Shown in pieces: positions 34,964-44,085 of a DNA stretch of 64,000 nt. The DNA is taken from NCBI RefSeq assembly GCF_050632395.1, contig NZ_CP192600.1:1674001-1738000 (forward strand). Direction: 5' to 3'. The translations under genes were made by a program, and so were the position numbers. This DNA comes from JAUYQR01 sp050632395. GTDB taxonomy: Bacteria; Pseudomonadota; Alphaproteobacteria; Rhodobacterales; Rhodobacteraceae. Positions within the stretch are counted from its first letter, which is position 1. Every line of letters starts with the position of its first letter. The notes beneath the pieces were generated by a model. That model had not been told where the DNA came from, did no database searches, and was given only the letters and a program-made list of their open reading frames with translations.

Positions 34964-35884
34964 CTATACTTCCGCTTGCGCGAGCATGCCCGGAAGGGTT
35001 GCGGCGCAATGGTCGAGGAACAGGCGATTGAGCCGGGAGATGTTCCGGGTTCCGGGAGTCACGGCGGAAATCGTGACCAGATCGAATGTCCAACCGGGCA
35101 GGACACGCGACAACTGGCCCCCCCGCAGATACGACGCACATAAGATTGAGGGTATCCGGGCGATCCCGCACCCAGCGATCGCCGCAGCGAGGACGCCCGC
35201 GAAGTCGTTCATCGACAGATGCGGCACCAATTCGACCACGGTCGCGTCTTCTGGTTTCGCGGCCGACTGCTGCCTCAGGCTCCAGGTCACGGGGCCGGAT
35301 CCGCCCTCAAAGGCGACGATCCGATGGGACGACAGGTCCGCAGGCGCCGCGACCGGCGGCCGTCCCTGCAGGTAGGACGGCGCCGCCACCATGTACATGG
35401 CGTAGCTTGCAATGCGCCTGATGATCATCTGGCTGTCCTTCAGCGGGCTGATGCGGAAAGCGACGTCGATACGTTCGTGCAGCAGGTCCACATAGCGCTC
35501 GGTACTCAGGATTCCGACGCGCGCGTTGGGATACAACGCCTGGAACGCAACCACAGCCGGCAGGAAGAACGGCTCGACCAGGCTGGGCGGTACCGTGAGT
35601 CTCAGAAGACCCGAGACGTCGGACTGCCGGTCCCGAAGGGCGAGCGTTCCTGAATCGAACTCCTGCAGCCCACGCCGGCAATAGTCGAAATAGGTCTCGC
35701 CAAGATCTGTCAACCTGACCTTCCGGGTCGATCGTTCCAGCAGCCTGACGCCAAGGCTCTGCTCCAGTTCGGCGACACGGCGGCTGATGGTGGACAGCGG
35801 TTCGGACAGATGCCGCGCGGCCGCCGAAAATCCGCCCTGTTCGACGACGTGGACGAAATAGGCCATCGCGGCGAAGTCCTGCAT
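34964..35884 (-). CDS. LysR-family transcriptional regulator
   Basis: 306 aa. N-terminal wHTH (residues about 1-60: MAYFVHVVEQGGFSAAARHLSEPLSTISRRVAELEQSLGVRLLERSTRKVRLT) and a C-terminal substrate-binding fold. GAGGG lies 7 bases before the ATG. Divergent from the NTF2-like gene with 107 bp between them, so it probably controls the NTF2-like/quinone-oxidoreductase pair in response to a small ligand. Confidence 0.9.
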   Translation of the reverse strand: MQDFAAMAYFVHVVEQGGFSAAARHLSEPLSTISRRVAELEQSLGVRLLERSTRKVRLTDLGETYFDYCRRGLQEFDSGTLALRDRQSDVSGLLRLTVPPSLVEPFFLPAVVAFQALYPNARVGILSTERYVDLLHERIDVAFRISPLKDSQMIIRRIASYAMYMVAAPSYLQGRPPVAAPADLSSHRIVAFEGGSGPVTWSLRQQSAAKPEDATVVELVPHLSMNDFAGVLAAAIAGCGIARIPSILCASYLRGGQLSRVLPGWTFDLVTISAVTPGTRNISRLNRLFLDHCAATLPGMLAQAEV

Positions 35885-35991
35885 AAATTATCCCTCAGAT
35901 GAGATTGTGATTACCAAATTCTATGACTAATGCCAAAATCGGGATAGTTGCAAAGTGTGTTGGCATTCACCAGGCAACACAGGAAACGCAC

Positions 35992-36468
35992 ATGTCTATT
36001 CTTGAAAAGATGGGGTTGCCCGCCTGGACGGGGCTTCTCCGGGCTCCGGCAGACGGTGCACGCGGCACGGGGGCGGATGCAGCCGCCGCGATCACCGACA
36101 CCTTGCGTCGGTACGAAATGGCCCTCAGCGCCAGCGACACCGGCGCTGTGATGAAGCTTTACGCACAGGATGGCGTGTTCATGCCGCAGCATTTCCCTTC
36201 GGCGGTGGGCGCGGCGCAGGTGCGGGCGGCCTATGACGGCGTCTTCGCCACCATACGGTTGTCGGTTGCCTTCGACATCGTCGAGGTCGTGCCGGTTTCC
36301 GAGGATTGGGCCTTCGCGCGCACCAACTCGGCCGGTACGGTGACGGTGCTCGCCACCGGCGACAGCGGCCCGGAGGCCAACCAGGAACTGTTTGTGATGC
36401 AGCGTGTGGAAGGCGCGTGGAAGATTGCGCGGTATGCGTTCTCCACGACGAACCCACCACGCGGCTGA
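35992..36468 (+). CDS. NTF2-like (SgcJ/EcaC-type) small protein
   Basis: 158 aa from the ATG at 35992, AGGAAA 6 bases upstream. A snoaL/NTF2-like cone fold spans about residues 33-150: ITDTLRRYEMALSASDTGAVMKLYAQDGVFMPQHFPSAVGAAQVRAAYDGVF, then ANQELFVMQRVEGAWKIARYAFSTT. Such proteins are ketosteroid-isomerase-like enzymes or ligand binders. It precedes the quinone oxidoreductase by 69 bp and is divergent from the LysR gene, which likely regulates both. Confidence 0.82.
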   Translation: MSILEKMGLPAWTGLLRAPADGARGTGADAAAAITDTLRRYEMALSASDTGAVMKLYAQDGVFMPQHFPSAVGAAQVRAAYDGVFATIRLSVAFDIVEVVPVSEDWAFARTNSAGTVTVLATGDSGPEANQELFVMQRVEGAWKIARYAFSTTNPPRG

Positions 36469-36537
36469 GCGCCGTCGGAGGATCATGTGCTCGGCGCAGA
36501 ATGATGCAAGCCGTGAGATCGGCAGGAAGGCGGCAAC

Positions 36538-37515
36538 ATGAACACGATGCAAGCGGTAGTGATCCACCAGGCGGGCGGCCCTGAGGTCCTGAAACTGGAA
36601 GAACGTCCGATCCCTGAGCCCCGGCCCGGCTGGGTTCTGATCCGCGTACGGGCCTTCGGGCTCAACCGATCAGAGCTTTTCACCCGGCAGGGCCATTCGC
36701 CGAACGTGGCCTTCCCGCGTGTCCTGGGCATCGAGGCGGTGGGCGAGGTCGCGGCCGACCCCGAGGGCAGGTTCAAAGTTGGGGACCGGGTGGCGACAGC
36801 CATGGGCGGCATGGGTCGCGTCTTCGACGGCGGCTATGCCGAATACACGCTGGTCCCGGCGGGACAGGTCCAGAAGCTGCAAACGGCACTTGCCTGGGAC
36901 GTGCTCGGGGCGCTGCCCGAGATGGTGCAGACCGCCTGGGGCTCGCTCCACACGGCCTTGCGTATCACCACCGGCGAAACGCTCCTGATCCGAGGCGGGA
37001 CGACCTCGGTCGGGTTGACGGCCGCGATCCTTGCTCGGCAGGCTGGACTTCGCGTGCTGGCCACGACGCGCCGGGCGGACCGGCGCGAGATGCTGCTGGC
37101 CAATGGCGCCGACGAGGTCTTCGTCGATGACGGGCAGATCGCCGAGGCGGTGAAGGCCGCGCATCCCGGCGGCGTGCAGCGCGTGCTGGAGCTTGTCGGC
37201 ACGACGACCCTGCTCGACAGCCTACAGGCGGCAGCGCGCGGCGGGGCGGTCTGCATGACTGGCATGGTCGGCAATGCGTGGGAGTTCGAACGCTTCAGCC
37301 CGATGGGGGCGATCCCGACAGCCGTGAACCTGACCACCTACGCCGGCGGCTCCGACGACTTCATCGCGACGCCGCTGCAGCAGGTGATCGACGCGGTCGA
37401 GGCGGGCGCGTTCCGCCCCCCGATCGGCCGCGTGTTCCACATCGACGAGATCGTCGAGGCGCACCGGACAATGGAAGGAAACGCGGCCGGCGGAAAGATC
37501 GTGGTGGTGACCTGA
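36538..37515 (+). CDS. Zinc-binding-dehydrogenase-family quinone oxidoreductase
   Basis: 325 aa MDR family. GroES-like domain (about 1-115) starting MNTMQAVVIHQAGGPEVLKL, then a Rossmann domain with a nucleotide-binding segment GGTTSVGLTAAILARQAGLRVLATTRR near 153-180. No structural-zinc cysteine cluster, as expected of NADPH quinone reductases. Ends EAHRTMEGNAAGGKIVVVT. NAD(P)H-dependent reduction of quinones or enones in the cytoplasm is expected. Preceded by GGAAG. Confidence 0.88.
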   Translation: MNTMQAVVIHQAGGPEVLKLEERPIPEPRPGWVLIRVRAFGLNRSELFTRQGHSPNVAFPRVLGIEAVGEVAADPEGRFKVGDRVATAMGGMGRVFDGGYAEYTLVPAGQVQKLQTALAWDVLGALPEMVQTAWGSLHTALRITTGETLLIRGGTTSVGLTAAILARQAGLRVLATTRRADRREMLLANGADEVFVDDGQIAEAVKAAHPGGVQRVLELVGTTTLLDSLQAAARGGAVCMTGMVGNAWEFERFSPMGAIPTAVNLTTYAGGSDDFIATPLQQVIDAVEAGAFRPPIGRVFHIDEIVEAHRTMEGNAAGGKIVVVT

Positions 37516-37676
37516 ACACCGCCAAGCGGGTCGCTCGGCGGTCGGCCCGGGCGGTCGACCGCGAACTGCCGGTCCCCAACGCCCCAAAAAGAAGGTTCGC
37601 CCGCGGTCGCGTTTCCTCCATCGAGTGACCACTTCCGTGATAATCATGTACCCTAATCAAGGGCAGTTCTCCGCCT

Positions 37677-37840
37677 ATTCTGTTGAAAGACTCTGCCCCG
37701 CGCAAATTGCCAAGAAGACTTGGGAAGCCGTTCTCATCAGGCGCCAATTAGCAAACGTTGTTTGCAGAGGGCCGCCGTCGAAGGAAGATGTTGTGTATCT
37801 CTGGCCCGCTTCGGTGAAGATGTGAGTTTTTCAACAGAAT
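37677..37840. repeat. Inverted-repeat pair, IS or MITE relic
   Basis: ATTCTGTTGAAAGACTC at 37677-37693 and its reverse complement with one mismatch at 37824-37840 flank 130 bp without genes. Such TTTTTCAACAGAAT ends are typical of several IS families. The pair stands just upstream of the truncated ABC ATPase gene and may mark the insertion or deletion event that cut it. Confidence 0.65.
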
Positions 37841-37875
37841 ACGCCCTTAGCTGCCATAGGTCTGCCTATTTGGAA

Positions 37876-38847
37876 ATGCTCAAAAGCGAAACGATTCTGG
37901 CAGGGCTGTTGGCGGCAGACCGCGGTCGGATCGAGCTTGTCGGGGCCGACATCACCGACTTGCCGCCCTGGTCGCGCGATATTGGCCTTGTCTTCCAGAA
38001 CTACGCACTGTTTCCGCATTTGACGATCCGCCAGAATGTCCGCTTCGGTCTCGACATGCGCGGCATCACTGGCCGCGAAGCCGAGGAGCGGGTGGATGAA
38101 GCACTTGGCATGGTCGGGCTTGATCCGGGCCTTCAGCGCCGCCCGGCAGAGCTTTCGGGCGGCCAACAGCAGCGCGTTGCGATTGCCCGCGTCATCGCGA
38201 TCCGGCCGCGCCTGCTGTTGCTTGATGAGCCGTTGTCGAACCTGGACGCTGTCCTGCGCAACAAGGTGCGGCTTGAACTACGAGAGCTGCATGACCGCAC
38301 CGGGATAACGACGATCATGGTCACACACGACCAATCCGAAGCATTGGCCACGGGAGACCGCATCGCAATCATGGAAGGTGGTCGCCTTTTGCAATACGAC
38401 AGCCCCGAAGAGATTTATCGTAACCCGGCAACGGCTTCTGTAGCGGGTTTCATAGGAAGTCCACCTGCAAACCTGCTTGCGGTTTCAGCGGTGGGGCCGG
38501 ATGTGTGGCATTTGCCTGACGGGCAGTCTTGGCGGGCAATACCGGGCCTGTCGCCTGCCGCCCTTTCGGTGCCGCCGGGATCGAATTGCTTGATTGCGCT
38601 GCGTCCGGAACATCTTTCCTTCGGCGAAACGGCGCCGGGGGGCATTCGTGCAAGGATAGCCGCCGTTGAGTTCACCGGCGGAGATCGACTGGTCCATTTC
38701 GCAATCGGTCAGTCGCGGCTTACTCTAAGGATGCCCGCAACATCTCCTTTGCCGACTGGACCGGAAACCTTCCTGTTCCCGTCCGCCGAACACCCGCTGC
38801 TCTTCGATGCCTCAAGCGGGCTCAGGCTGAGAAAACCCATTCACTGA
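37876..38847 (+). pseudogene. ABC transporter ATPase (PotA-like), Walker A deleted
   Basis: 323 codons from 37876. The frame begins KSETILAGLLAADRGRIEL, i.e. just after the Walker A loop; no GxxGxGKS/T exists. Downstream parts are normal: Q-loop LVFQNYALFPHLT, signature ELSGGQQQRVAIARV, Walker B LLLLDEPLSNLDA, VTHDQSEA, and a C-terminal TOBE domain. The type is spermidine/putrescine or Fe-type importers. Upstream of 37876 the frame reads into non-homologous sequence. The missing N-terminal ~40 residues make it non-functional. It reads into the MTHFS-like gene 11 bases downstream. Confidence 0.75.
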
Positions 38848-38858
38848 AGGAGGATGCC

Positions 38859-39614
38859 ATGGAAGACCGTGGTCGCTGGGCTGGTCGCAATCCCGCGAAG
38901 GACGAACTGCGCAATGTGATATGGGACGGACTTATCGCCGAAGGTGTGGCGATCGGTCCGACGCGCAGCCACATCCCGAACTTTACTGGCGCGGATACCG
39001 CAGCATGGCGCCTTACCCAACTGCCTGCTTGGGCCTCCGCAAGGACAGTGAAGGTGAACCCGGATTCCGCGCAATACGCACTGCGTCTGCGCGCGCTTTA
39101 CGAGAGCAAGACTTTGTACTGTCCCGTCCCCGAACTTGTGCAGGAAGCACCCTATGTGCGTATCGATCCCGCCGCTCTGACAGCGAAGGGGATCAGCTTT
39201 GAGATGGCGGCTAGCCATCAGGGCTACATGACCCATGGCCAGCGGATCGATTTCACCGAAATTCCCGAGCTTGACCTGTGTGTCTTCGGTTCGGTCGCAG
39301 TGACACGCCACGGCGCTCGGACCGGCAAGGGAGGTGGCTTTGCCGATCTCGAAGCCGGGATCTTGAACGAACTCGGACGCATTCGTCCGGATACCCCGCT
39401 CGTCACCAGTGTACACTCCAGCCAGATCGTCCCAAGCAACAGCATCGTAATGCTCGCCTTTGATTGCTGGCTCGACTTCGTTGCGACCGAGGCCGAGCTG
39501 ATCCCGACGGGGAACCGCCACCCGCGACCGAAAGGCATTTCTTGGGAGCATGTCCAGCCAGACCAATTCGAGTCGATGCCGTTCCTGCACGAACTGCGCG
39601 CCCGGCAGAAATGA
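38859..39614 (+). CDS. 5-formyltetrahydrofolate cyclo-ligase family protein
   Basis: 251 aa. Family hallmark near residues 152-165: TRHGARTGKGGGFADLEAGIL, the phosphate-binding Gly-rich loop, with VTSVHSSQIVP following. Longer than canonical MTHFS (about 190 aa) and closest to the divergent branch often encoded with ABC transporters. GAAGGAGG lies 6 bases before the ATG. It may act on a formylated or pterin-like compound brought in by the (now broken) importer; true MTHFS activity is not certain. Confidence 0.78.
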   Translation: MEDRGRWAGRNPAKDELRNVIWDGLIAEGVAIGPTRSHIPNFTGADTAAWRLTQLPAWASARTVKVNPDSAQYALRLRALYESKTLYCPVPELVQEAPYVRIDPAALTAKGISFEMAASHQGYMTHGQRIDFTEIPELDLCVFGSVAVTRHGARTGKGGGFADLEAGILNELGRIRPDTPLVTSVHSSQIVPSNSIVMLAFDCWLDFVATEAELIPTGNRHPRPKGISWEHVQPDQFESMPFLHELRARQK

Positions 39615-39653
39615 CCAAAGTGCTTCGCTGGCCACTCAGTGAAGGAGAAGGGT

Positions 39654-39974
39654 ATGGATTTTCCACGCCAGATCTTCATGCACGCTGAACCACCGTACAA
39701 TCATTTGTCTAGCTTTTGTCGGACGGCAGCTTTGGGCCGATCAAGTCGACCGAAGTCGGCCTGTGCTCGAGTGACCCGACGCTGCGCCGCCGCAAGGCTG
39801 CTTCGAGGCCATAGCCGAAGGACGACCGCCTCCGGACCAGTTTCCGTTTCGCGATGAAGCTGCCCGATTTCCAGTCTATTCGTCTCATGATTTCGAGCGG
39901 AACCAGATTAGCGCCCAAATCGTGACGTTGGTCGAGCCAAAGGCGGTGGCGGCAGTGTAGCGTGTCCGCCCAGT
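39654..39974 (+). other. Cut-off gene start and gene-poor stretch
   Basis: At 39654 an ATG with a good GAAGGAGAAGGG site begins MDFPRQIFMHAEPPYNHL, after which the frame loses any resemblance to a normal gene (by about 39,715). It looks like the first ~20 codons of the next gene of the ABC/MTHFS cassette, cut by a junction. The rest to 39974 holds nothing I recognise. Confidence 0.4.
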
Positions 39975-41069
39975 CTATTTCAGCGTCGTTCTATAGGTTA
40001 GTCCCGGAAACGAGACTGCATTTTGTATCAACTTTGCCTCGTCCGCAGGGTTGTCCTTGAGGATAGCTAACAAGAACGAAGTGGCCAGGGCAGTAGCCTG
40101 GTTGAAGATGGGCGACCGTGAATTAACCGAAAACGTGTGTCCGCCACGATCAAACATCGCCAACACCTTCGTTGGGCTGCCAATGCCTTCATAGGCCCAC
40201 AAGGCATTGAACTCTGGCGAGACAACGTTGTCATCGGACGCGAACATGATCAGCGTCGGTAGCTTGATCGCCGCAATGCCCTTGTCGCCAAACGCATGCA
40301 GTTCGCCGCCCGGAGCTGCGGCGACGAGAACCGCTACTCGACTGTCCCAGATGGGCGGCAAAGGCGCGGCAAACGGCTCAGAGACGCCATAACGCGTTGC
40401 GACAGCCTGTTCATGGCCAACGAACTGGCACGACTCGGTAGCCTTCTCGTCCGCCGTCTTGTCGATGCACCAGGTATCCAGCGCCTTCAAATCGACCTGT
40501 GCGCCCGCCGCTTGGAATGCTGTGCTGCCGCCGGTCGACAACCCCCAGACACCGATACGAGAGGTATCGATTACCCCAGCAAGTGTTCCCCCCTGGGCGG
40601 TCAACATATCGGCATACCTGATCACCCGCACCACGTTGGCCGGGCGATCGTAAAGCAACCAGCTAGAATGTTGGTCTTGCCAATCCCCCCCACCGTCCAG
40701 CGGGCCAGTATCAAGATCTGCAGCAGCAACGGCCAAGCCATGGGATGCGAAGCGTCGACCCAACGTGCCCAGCACGAGGGGGCTGATATTGGCCCCTTGG
40801 ATCACGACCACCAAGGGAAAGGGACCAGTTGTCGCTGCAGGCGTGTCAGACGTGACAGAAAGTTCGGCGGTGGGGTCTGGGGCGGGACCGGCAGCAGGAT
40901 ACCAGATCATGGCTGGCATGCTGTGGCTATCCGACGACTCGGGAATTGTGAACTTCCGCAGCCCAACCGCATACGGCCCGGGCTTAGTGTAGTCCACAGC
41001 ACTTGAAGGCGCAGTTGTGGCTACAAGCCACAATACCAATCCAGTCAGAAGTTGACCAAATCGACCCAT
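39975..41069 (-). CDS. Exported alpha/beta hydrolase (dienelactone-hydrolase/PAF-acetylhydrolase-like)
   Basis: 364 aa from the ATG at 41069 (GGGTGAG upstream). Signal peptide MGRFGQLLTGLVLWLVATTAPSSA. The alpha/beta hydrolase domain contains a nucleophile elbow GLSTGG near residues 177-182, an Asp in ASDDNVVSP near 297, and a His in DRGGHTFS near 326, giving a Ser-Asp-His triad. Hydrolysis of an ester or lactone in the periplasm is expected. It stands alone on the reverse strand; no obvious partner. Confidence 0.82.
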   Translation of the reverse strand: MGRFGQLLTGLVLWLVATTAPSSAVDYTKPGPYAVGLRKFTIPESSDSHSMPAMIWYPAAGPAPDPTAELSVTSDTPAATTGPFPLVVVIQGANISPLVLGTLGRRFASHGLAVAAADLDTGPLDGGGDWQDQHSSWLLYDRPANVVRVIRYADMLTAQGGTLAGVIDTSRIGVWGLSTGGSTAFQAAGAQVDLKALDTWCIDKTADEKATESCQFVGHEQAVATRYGVSEPFAAPLPPIWDSRVAVLVAAAPGGELHAFGDKGIAAIKLPTLIMFASDDNVVSPEFNALWAYEGIGSPTKVLAMFDRGGHTFSVNSRSPIFNQATALATSFLLAILKDNPADEAKLIQNAVSFPGLTYRTTLK

Positions 41070-41444
41070 GATCTCACCCCACAGAGCGGCGGCGAACGCG
41101 ATCATAGATTACCCTTGACGATCTCGTGTCAACCGCCATCCCTTCAAGGGTAGGTGGCCTCTTAAGAATAGACTTCGACAGGGTCAGACGTCCGTTTCGT
41201 CCGCAAAGAGGTCGCCTGCCGCGAGAATGCTGCAGTACGGTCCAACGTCTGCGTCGGGGAGCGCGGCCACGCAGCATGGGGTGAGGTCGACCGGCGGCTA
41301 AGGGCCGTAACCGGCCTGCCCTACGCTAAGGGCGGGAAGCTGCCCTTCAGCATTCTGCCATTCCAGAAGGCGTTGTATTCATCAGCGTCCAAAGTCCGTC
41401 CTCAGGCTGACACTCTGCTTGCGCGCCCGCACATGCCGTAGCCG
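41070..41444. other. Gene-poor stretch
   Basis: About 375 bp between the hydrolase gene and the LysR gene. Short frames only; no recognised domain, IS end or RNA. Confidence 0.35.
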
Positions 41445-42272
41445 TCACCACAGCCCTTCGACCAGCGTCCGCACCGCCTCGGCGGCAGGAGAGAGGCCCT
41501 GGGCCCGCGTCACGATCTGGATGCAGGTCGGTGGCAGGTCCGGAAGACTGGTCAGCGGGGCCAGATCTTGCGGGACGGTTCCCGCGGCCATGACGGTGAC
41601 GGCTAGTCCGGCAACGACAGCGGCGTGGATGACTTGGCCCGATGCACTAACCAAAGCCAGACGATACGGCTGCGTCAATCGCGGCAAGGCGGCGGTGCGG
41701 AAGGCACAGCCCTCCGGGAAAAGCGCCAGCGGCAAGACACCGTCCTCCGGCATCTCAAAGGCGGGCGCTGCGACCCAGAGCAGCGGCGGCTTGGTCAGGA
41801 CCCTGGCCATCGGCAGGATCTCGGGCAGGGTGACGACCGCCATGTCGAGCGAGCGCGCCTCTACCTGCCGACACAGGTCGCCGCTGAGACCGGTCAGCAC
41901 CGAAATCTCCACCCCCGGAACGCGCTGCCGCAGCGCGCGCCAAAGCTGTGGCAGCATCGGCAGCACATAATCCTCCGCGATTCCAAGCCGGACGCCGCCC
42001 GCGACCCGCCCCCGCGTCACCCGCGCAATGAGGCCGTCATGGGCATCGACAACCGCCTGCGCCTCTGCCCGCAGATCCTGACCGGCGGGGGTCAGCGTTA
42101 CGTCATGGTAATCGCGGCGGAACAGCGCCACGCCCAATAGCGACTCCAGTTGCAGGATGCGCTGCGACATGGTCGCCTGCGAACAGCCGAGCCGCATCGC
42201 CGCGCGCGAGAAGCTGCGTTCCGCCGCGACGGTCAGGAAAGAGCGCAGGAGCTTGGTGTCGATGTCATGCAT
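41445..42272 (-). CDS. LysR-family transcriptional regulator
   Basis: 275 aa. wHTH at residues 1-60 (DTKLLRSFLTVAAERSFSRAAMRLGCSQATMSQRILQLESLLGVALFRRDYHDVTLT), then a type-2 periplasmic-binding fold. Divergent from the 3-hydroxyacid dehydrogenase gene, 91 bp apart, which it probably controls. About 30 residues shorter than typical LysR regulators, with a compact effector domain. Confidence 0.88.
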   Translation of the reverse strand: MHDIDTKLLRSFLTVAAERSFSRAAMRLGCSQATMSQRILQLESLLGVALFRRDYHDVTLTPAGQDLRAEAQAVVDAHDGLIARVTRGRVAGGVRLGIAEDYVLPMLPQLWRALRQRVPGVEISVLTGLSGDLCRQVEARSLDMAVVTLPEILPMARVLTKPPLLWVAAPAFEMPEDGVLPLALFPEGCAFRTAALPRLTQPYRLALVSASGQVIHAAVVAGLAVTVMAAGTVPQDLAPLTSLPDLPPTCIQIVTRAQGLSPAAEAVRTLVEGLW

Positions 42273-42363
42273 GGCATTGGATAAAGCGATGCCATCCAGA
42301 AGTGAATGTTGTTTTACCGATGCTGGTCCGAGGGACTATCCCATGAAAAACAGGAGGACTCTA

Positions 42364-43284
42364 ATGAAGGTCGGATTCATCGGTCTTGGCACCATGGGTG
42401 GCAACGCCGCCAAGAACATTCTGCGCGCGAAGTTTCAGACGGTGGTCCATGACCTCCGCCCCGAGGCGGCGACGGATCACCTCGCCTTGGGAGCAATCTG
42501 GGCCGACAGCCCGAAGGCCGTGATCGATCAGGTGGATTGCGTCGTCTCGATGGTCTTTGGCCCCCCGCAATGCGAGGCCGTGCTGAAGGGGCCGAACGGT
42601 CTGATCCACGGCGATTGCACGGGCAAGGTCTGGATCGACATGACGACCTCGTCGCCGAAGTTCATGCGGGAACTGGTGAAGGACTTCGTGGCAAAGGGAG
42701 GCCGCCCGGTCGACGCACCGGTGACAGGCTCCGTCGATGCGGCGATCCGAGGCGACATGCCGATGTTCGTGGGCGGGGCAGATGCCGACATCGAGGCCGT
42801 CCGCCCGGTGATCGAAGCAATGGGTGAACTGCGCAAGGTAGGCCAATATGGCAATGGATACGTGGCGAAGCTGGTCAATAACCAGCTATGGAAAGTCCAC
42901 GCCGCCGCCATAGGTGAGGCGATGGTCTGCGCCAAGATCGCGGGCATCGACCCCGCTGTCTGGTGGGAAGTGATGAAGGGCGGCGCGGCAGACAGTTTCG
43001 TCCTGTCGCACGACGTGCCCTCGATCTTCGCCGGGCATTACGATCCGTCCTTCCCGATCAAGCTCTGCTTGAAGGATCTCGCGCTGATCAAGGAACTGAT
43101 GGACGATACAGGCGTCCGTTCCGAGATGACCGATGCCACCCATGCCCGCTTCCGCGAGGCCGGTGCCCGTTACGGCATGGAAGCGGGCGAGATGACCGTC
43201 TGCAAGCTTATTGAAGAAGACGCAGGCATCGACCTGCGCGTGAAGGGAGATTGGCTGGCACCATGGGAAGTGTCGCGCGATTGA
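42364..43284 (+). CDS. 3-hydroxyisobutyrate-dehydrogenase-family oxidoreductase
   Basis: 306 aa. Rossmann motif GFIGLGTMGGNAAKNIL at residues 4-20, the family substrate-binding signature PVDAPVTGSVDAAIRGDMPMFVGG near 118-141, and the catalytic Lys in GYVAKLVNNQLWKVHAAAIGEA near 172. NAD(P)-dependent oxidation of a 3-hydroxyacid (3-hydroxyisobutyrate, glyoxylate/succinic semialdehyde or similar). AGGAGG is 7 bases before the ATG at 42364. Divergent from the LysR gene. Confidence 0.88.
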   Translation: MKVGFIGLGTMGGNAAKNILRAKFQTVVHDLRPEAATDHLALGAIWADSPKAVIDQVDCVVSMVFGPPQCEAVLKGPNGLIHGDCTGKVWIDMTTSSPKFMRELVKDFVAKGGRPVDAPVTGSVDAAIRGDMPMFVGGADADIEAVRPVIEAMGELRKVGQYGNGYVAKLVNNQLWKVHAAAIGEAMVCAKIAGIDPAVWWEVMKGGAADSFVLSHDVPSIFAGHYDPSFPIKLCLKDLALIKELMDDTGVRSEMTDATHARFREAGARYGMEAGEMTVCKLIEEDAGIDLRVKGDWLAPWEVSRD

Positions 43285-43506
43285 AGCCTCTGCAGACCGG
43301 CGCTTGACCCGGCAGTCCGACCCGATGCCCTACCAAGACGGACCTGCTCATACCCCGCCCGGCAACTTGACGGCACCTGCGGCTTCGGGAACTGCACGGC
43401 ACAGTTCAGGAACGAATCCGACCGTCGGCTATGGGCCGAAAGCTTCCTGCGGCCGGGTTCCCTGACATCATGCCGCGATTTCGATTGTAGGGGCTTCGAG
43501 TAATCC

Positions 43507-43520
43507 TGTCCCCGAAACCA
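43507..43520. repeat. Third, diverged att-like segment
   Basis: TGTCCCCGAAACCA agrees with the 3' end of the 26-bp island repeat (TCCCCGCAACCA) with one change. It is followed by a similar A-rich spacer, terminator hairpin and TTTTTGCGTT. The same order occurs at 53020-53090. It probably marks an older boundary. Confidence 0.5.
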
Positions 43521-43560
43521 AAAAATATACCTATATATCAAAGACTTCGATACACCCAAG

Positions 43561-43581
43561 GCGCCCCACGGGGCGCTTTTT
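43561..43581. terminator. Hairpin terminator
   Basis: GCGCCCC pairs with GGGGCGC across a two-base loop, followed by TTTTT. A typical intrinsic terminator on the forward strand; it ends nothing visible here and may be the terminator of a former tRNA gene. Confidence 0.7.
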
Positions 43582-43675
43582 GCGTTGCAACACAGCTCAA
43601 CACATTCCCCAAAGATTACAAACGCTTGCAGCCAGTCACGGATTCCTCCGTGCAAAACGGGTGCGACATGGGGAT

Positions 43676-43724
43676 TGACCTACCACTGGTCTTTCATCCA
43701 GCCACGACCGGAGCCCCGTGGTCA
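43676..43724. repeat. 49-bp diverged direct repeat, copy 1
   Basis: About 49 bases matching 49631-49679 with roughly six changes, central part CATCCAGCCACGA. Possibly an IS-end remnant; copy 2 lies just before an IS3 transposase fragment. Confidence 0.6.
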
Positions 43725-43904
43725 TTTGCGCCTGTCGGTGGGGATTGAGCAATCGCCCATCCGTGTTGCCGTCCGCCGCCTTCGAGTGCCACCGCTATGC
43801 GTTTGACCGCGATCCAGGCCAAAACTGAACCAAAGCCGCAGGACAGGTCCGGCCGACGCGCTGAAAAACGTCGCTGCGGGGCAGGATGCCGCGGGGTCGC
43901 GGAT

Positions 43905-43990
43905 TGATCCGCCCAGTTCCAAGTTTTTGCGCGACCACGGAAGACGCTCGGGGCGAAAGACACTTGTTCAGCAGGCAGGATTAGGCGACC
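43905..43990. repeat. ~85-bp diverged direct repeat, copy 1
   Basis: Shares GATCCGCCCAGTTCC, then GCGAAAGACRCTTGT-like and GCAGG segments with 44813-44898 in the same order and spacing. Not coding as far as can be seen. Confidence 0.6.
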
Positions 43991-44085
43991 TTGAGGTGAG
44001 ACGGCATGCTACTCGGGGAATGTCGGCCTAAGCGGAAGCAGACGAAGTTCAACAACCTTGCTGCAAGCAAATGGGAGGATACGAC

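Larger units (their letters stand above)
43285..44085. other. Gene-free stretch with att-like relic, terminator and repeats
   Basis: Contains the diverged att-like segment at 43507-43520 followed by an A-rich run, a hairpin terminator at 43561-43581, a 49-bp repeat (43676-43724, partner 49631-49679) and an ~85-bp repeat (43905-43990, partner 44813-44898). No gene supported. Confidence 0.6.
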
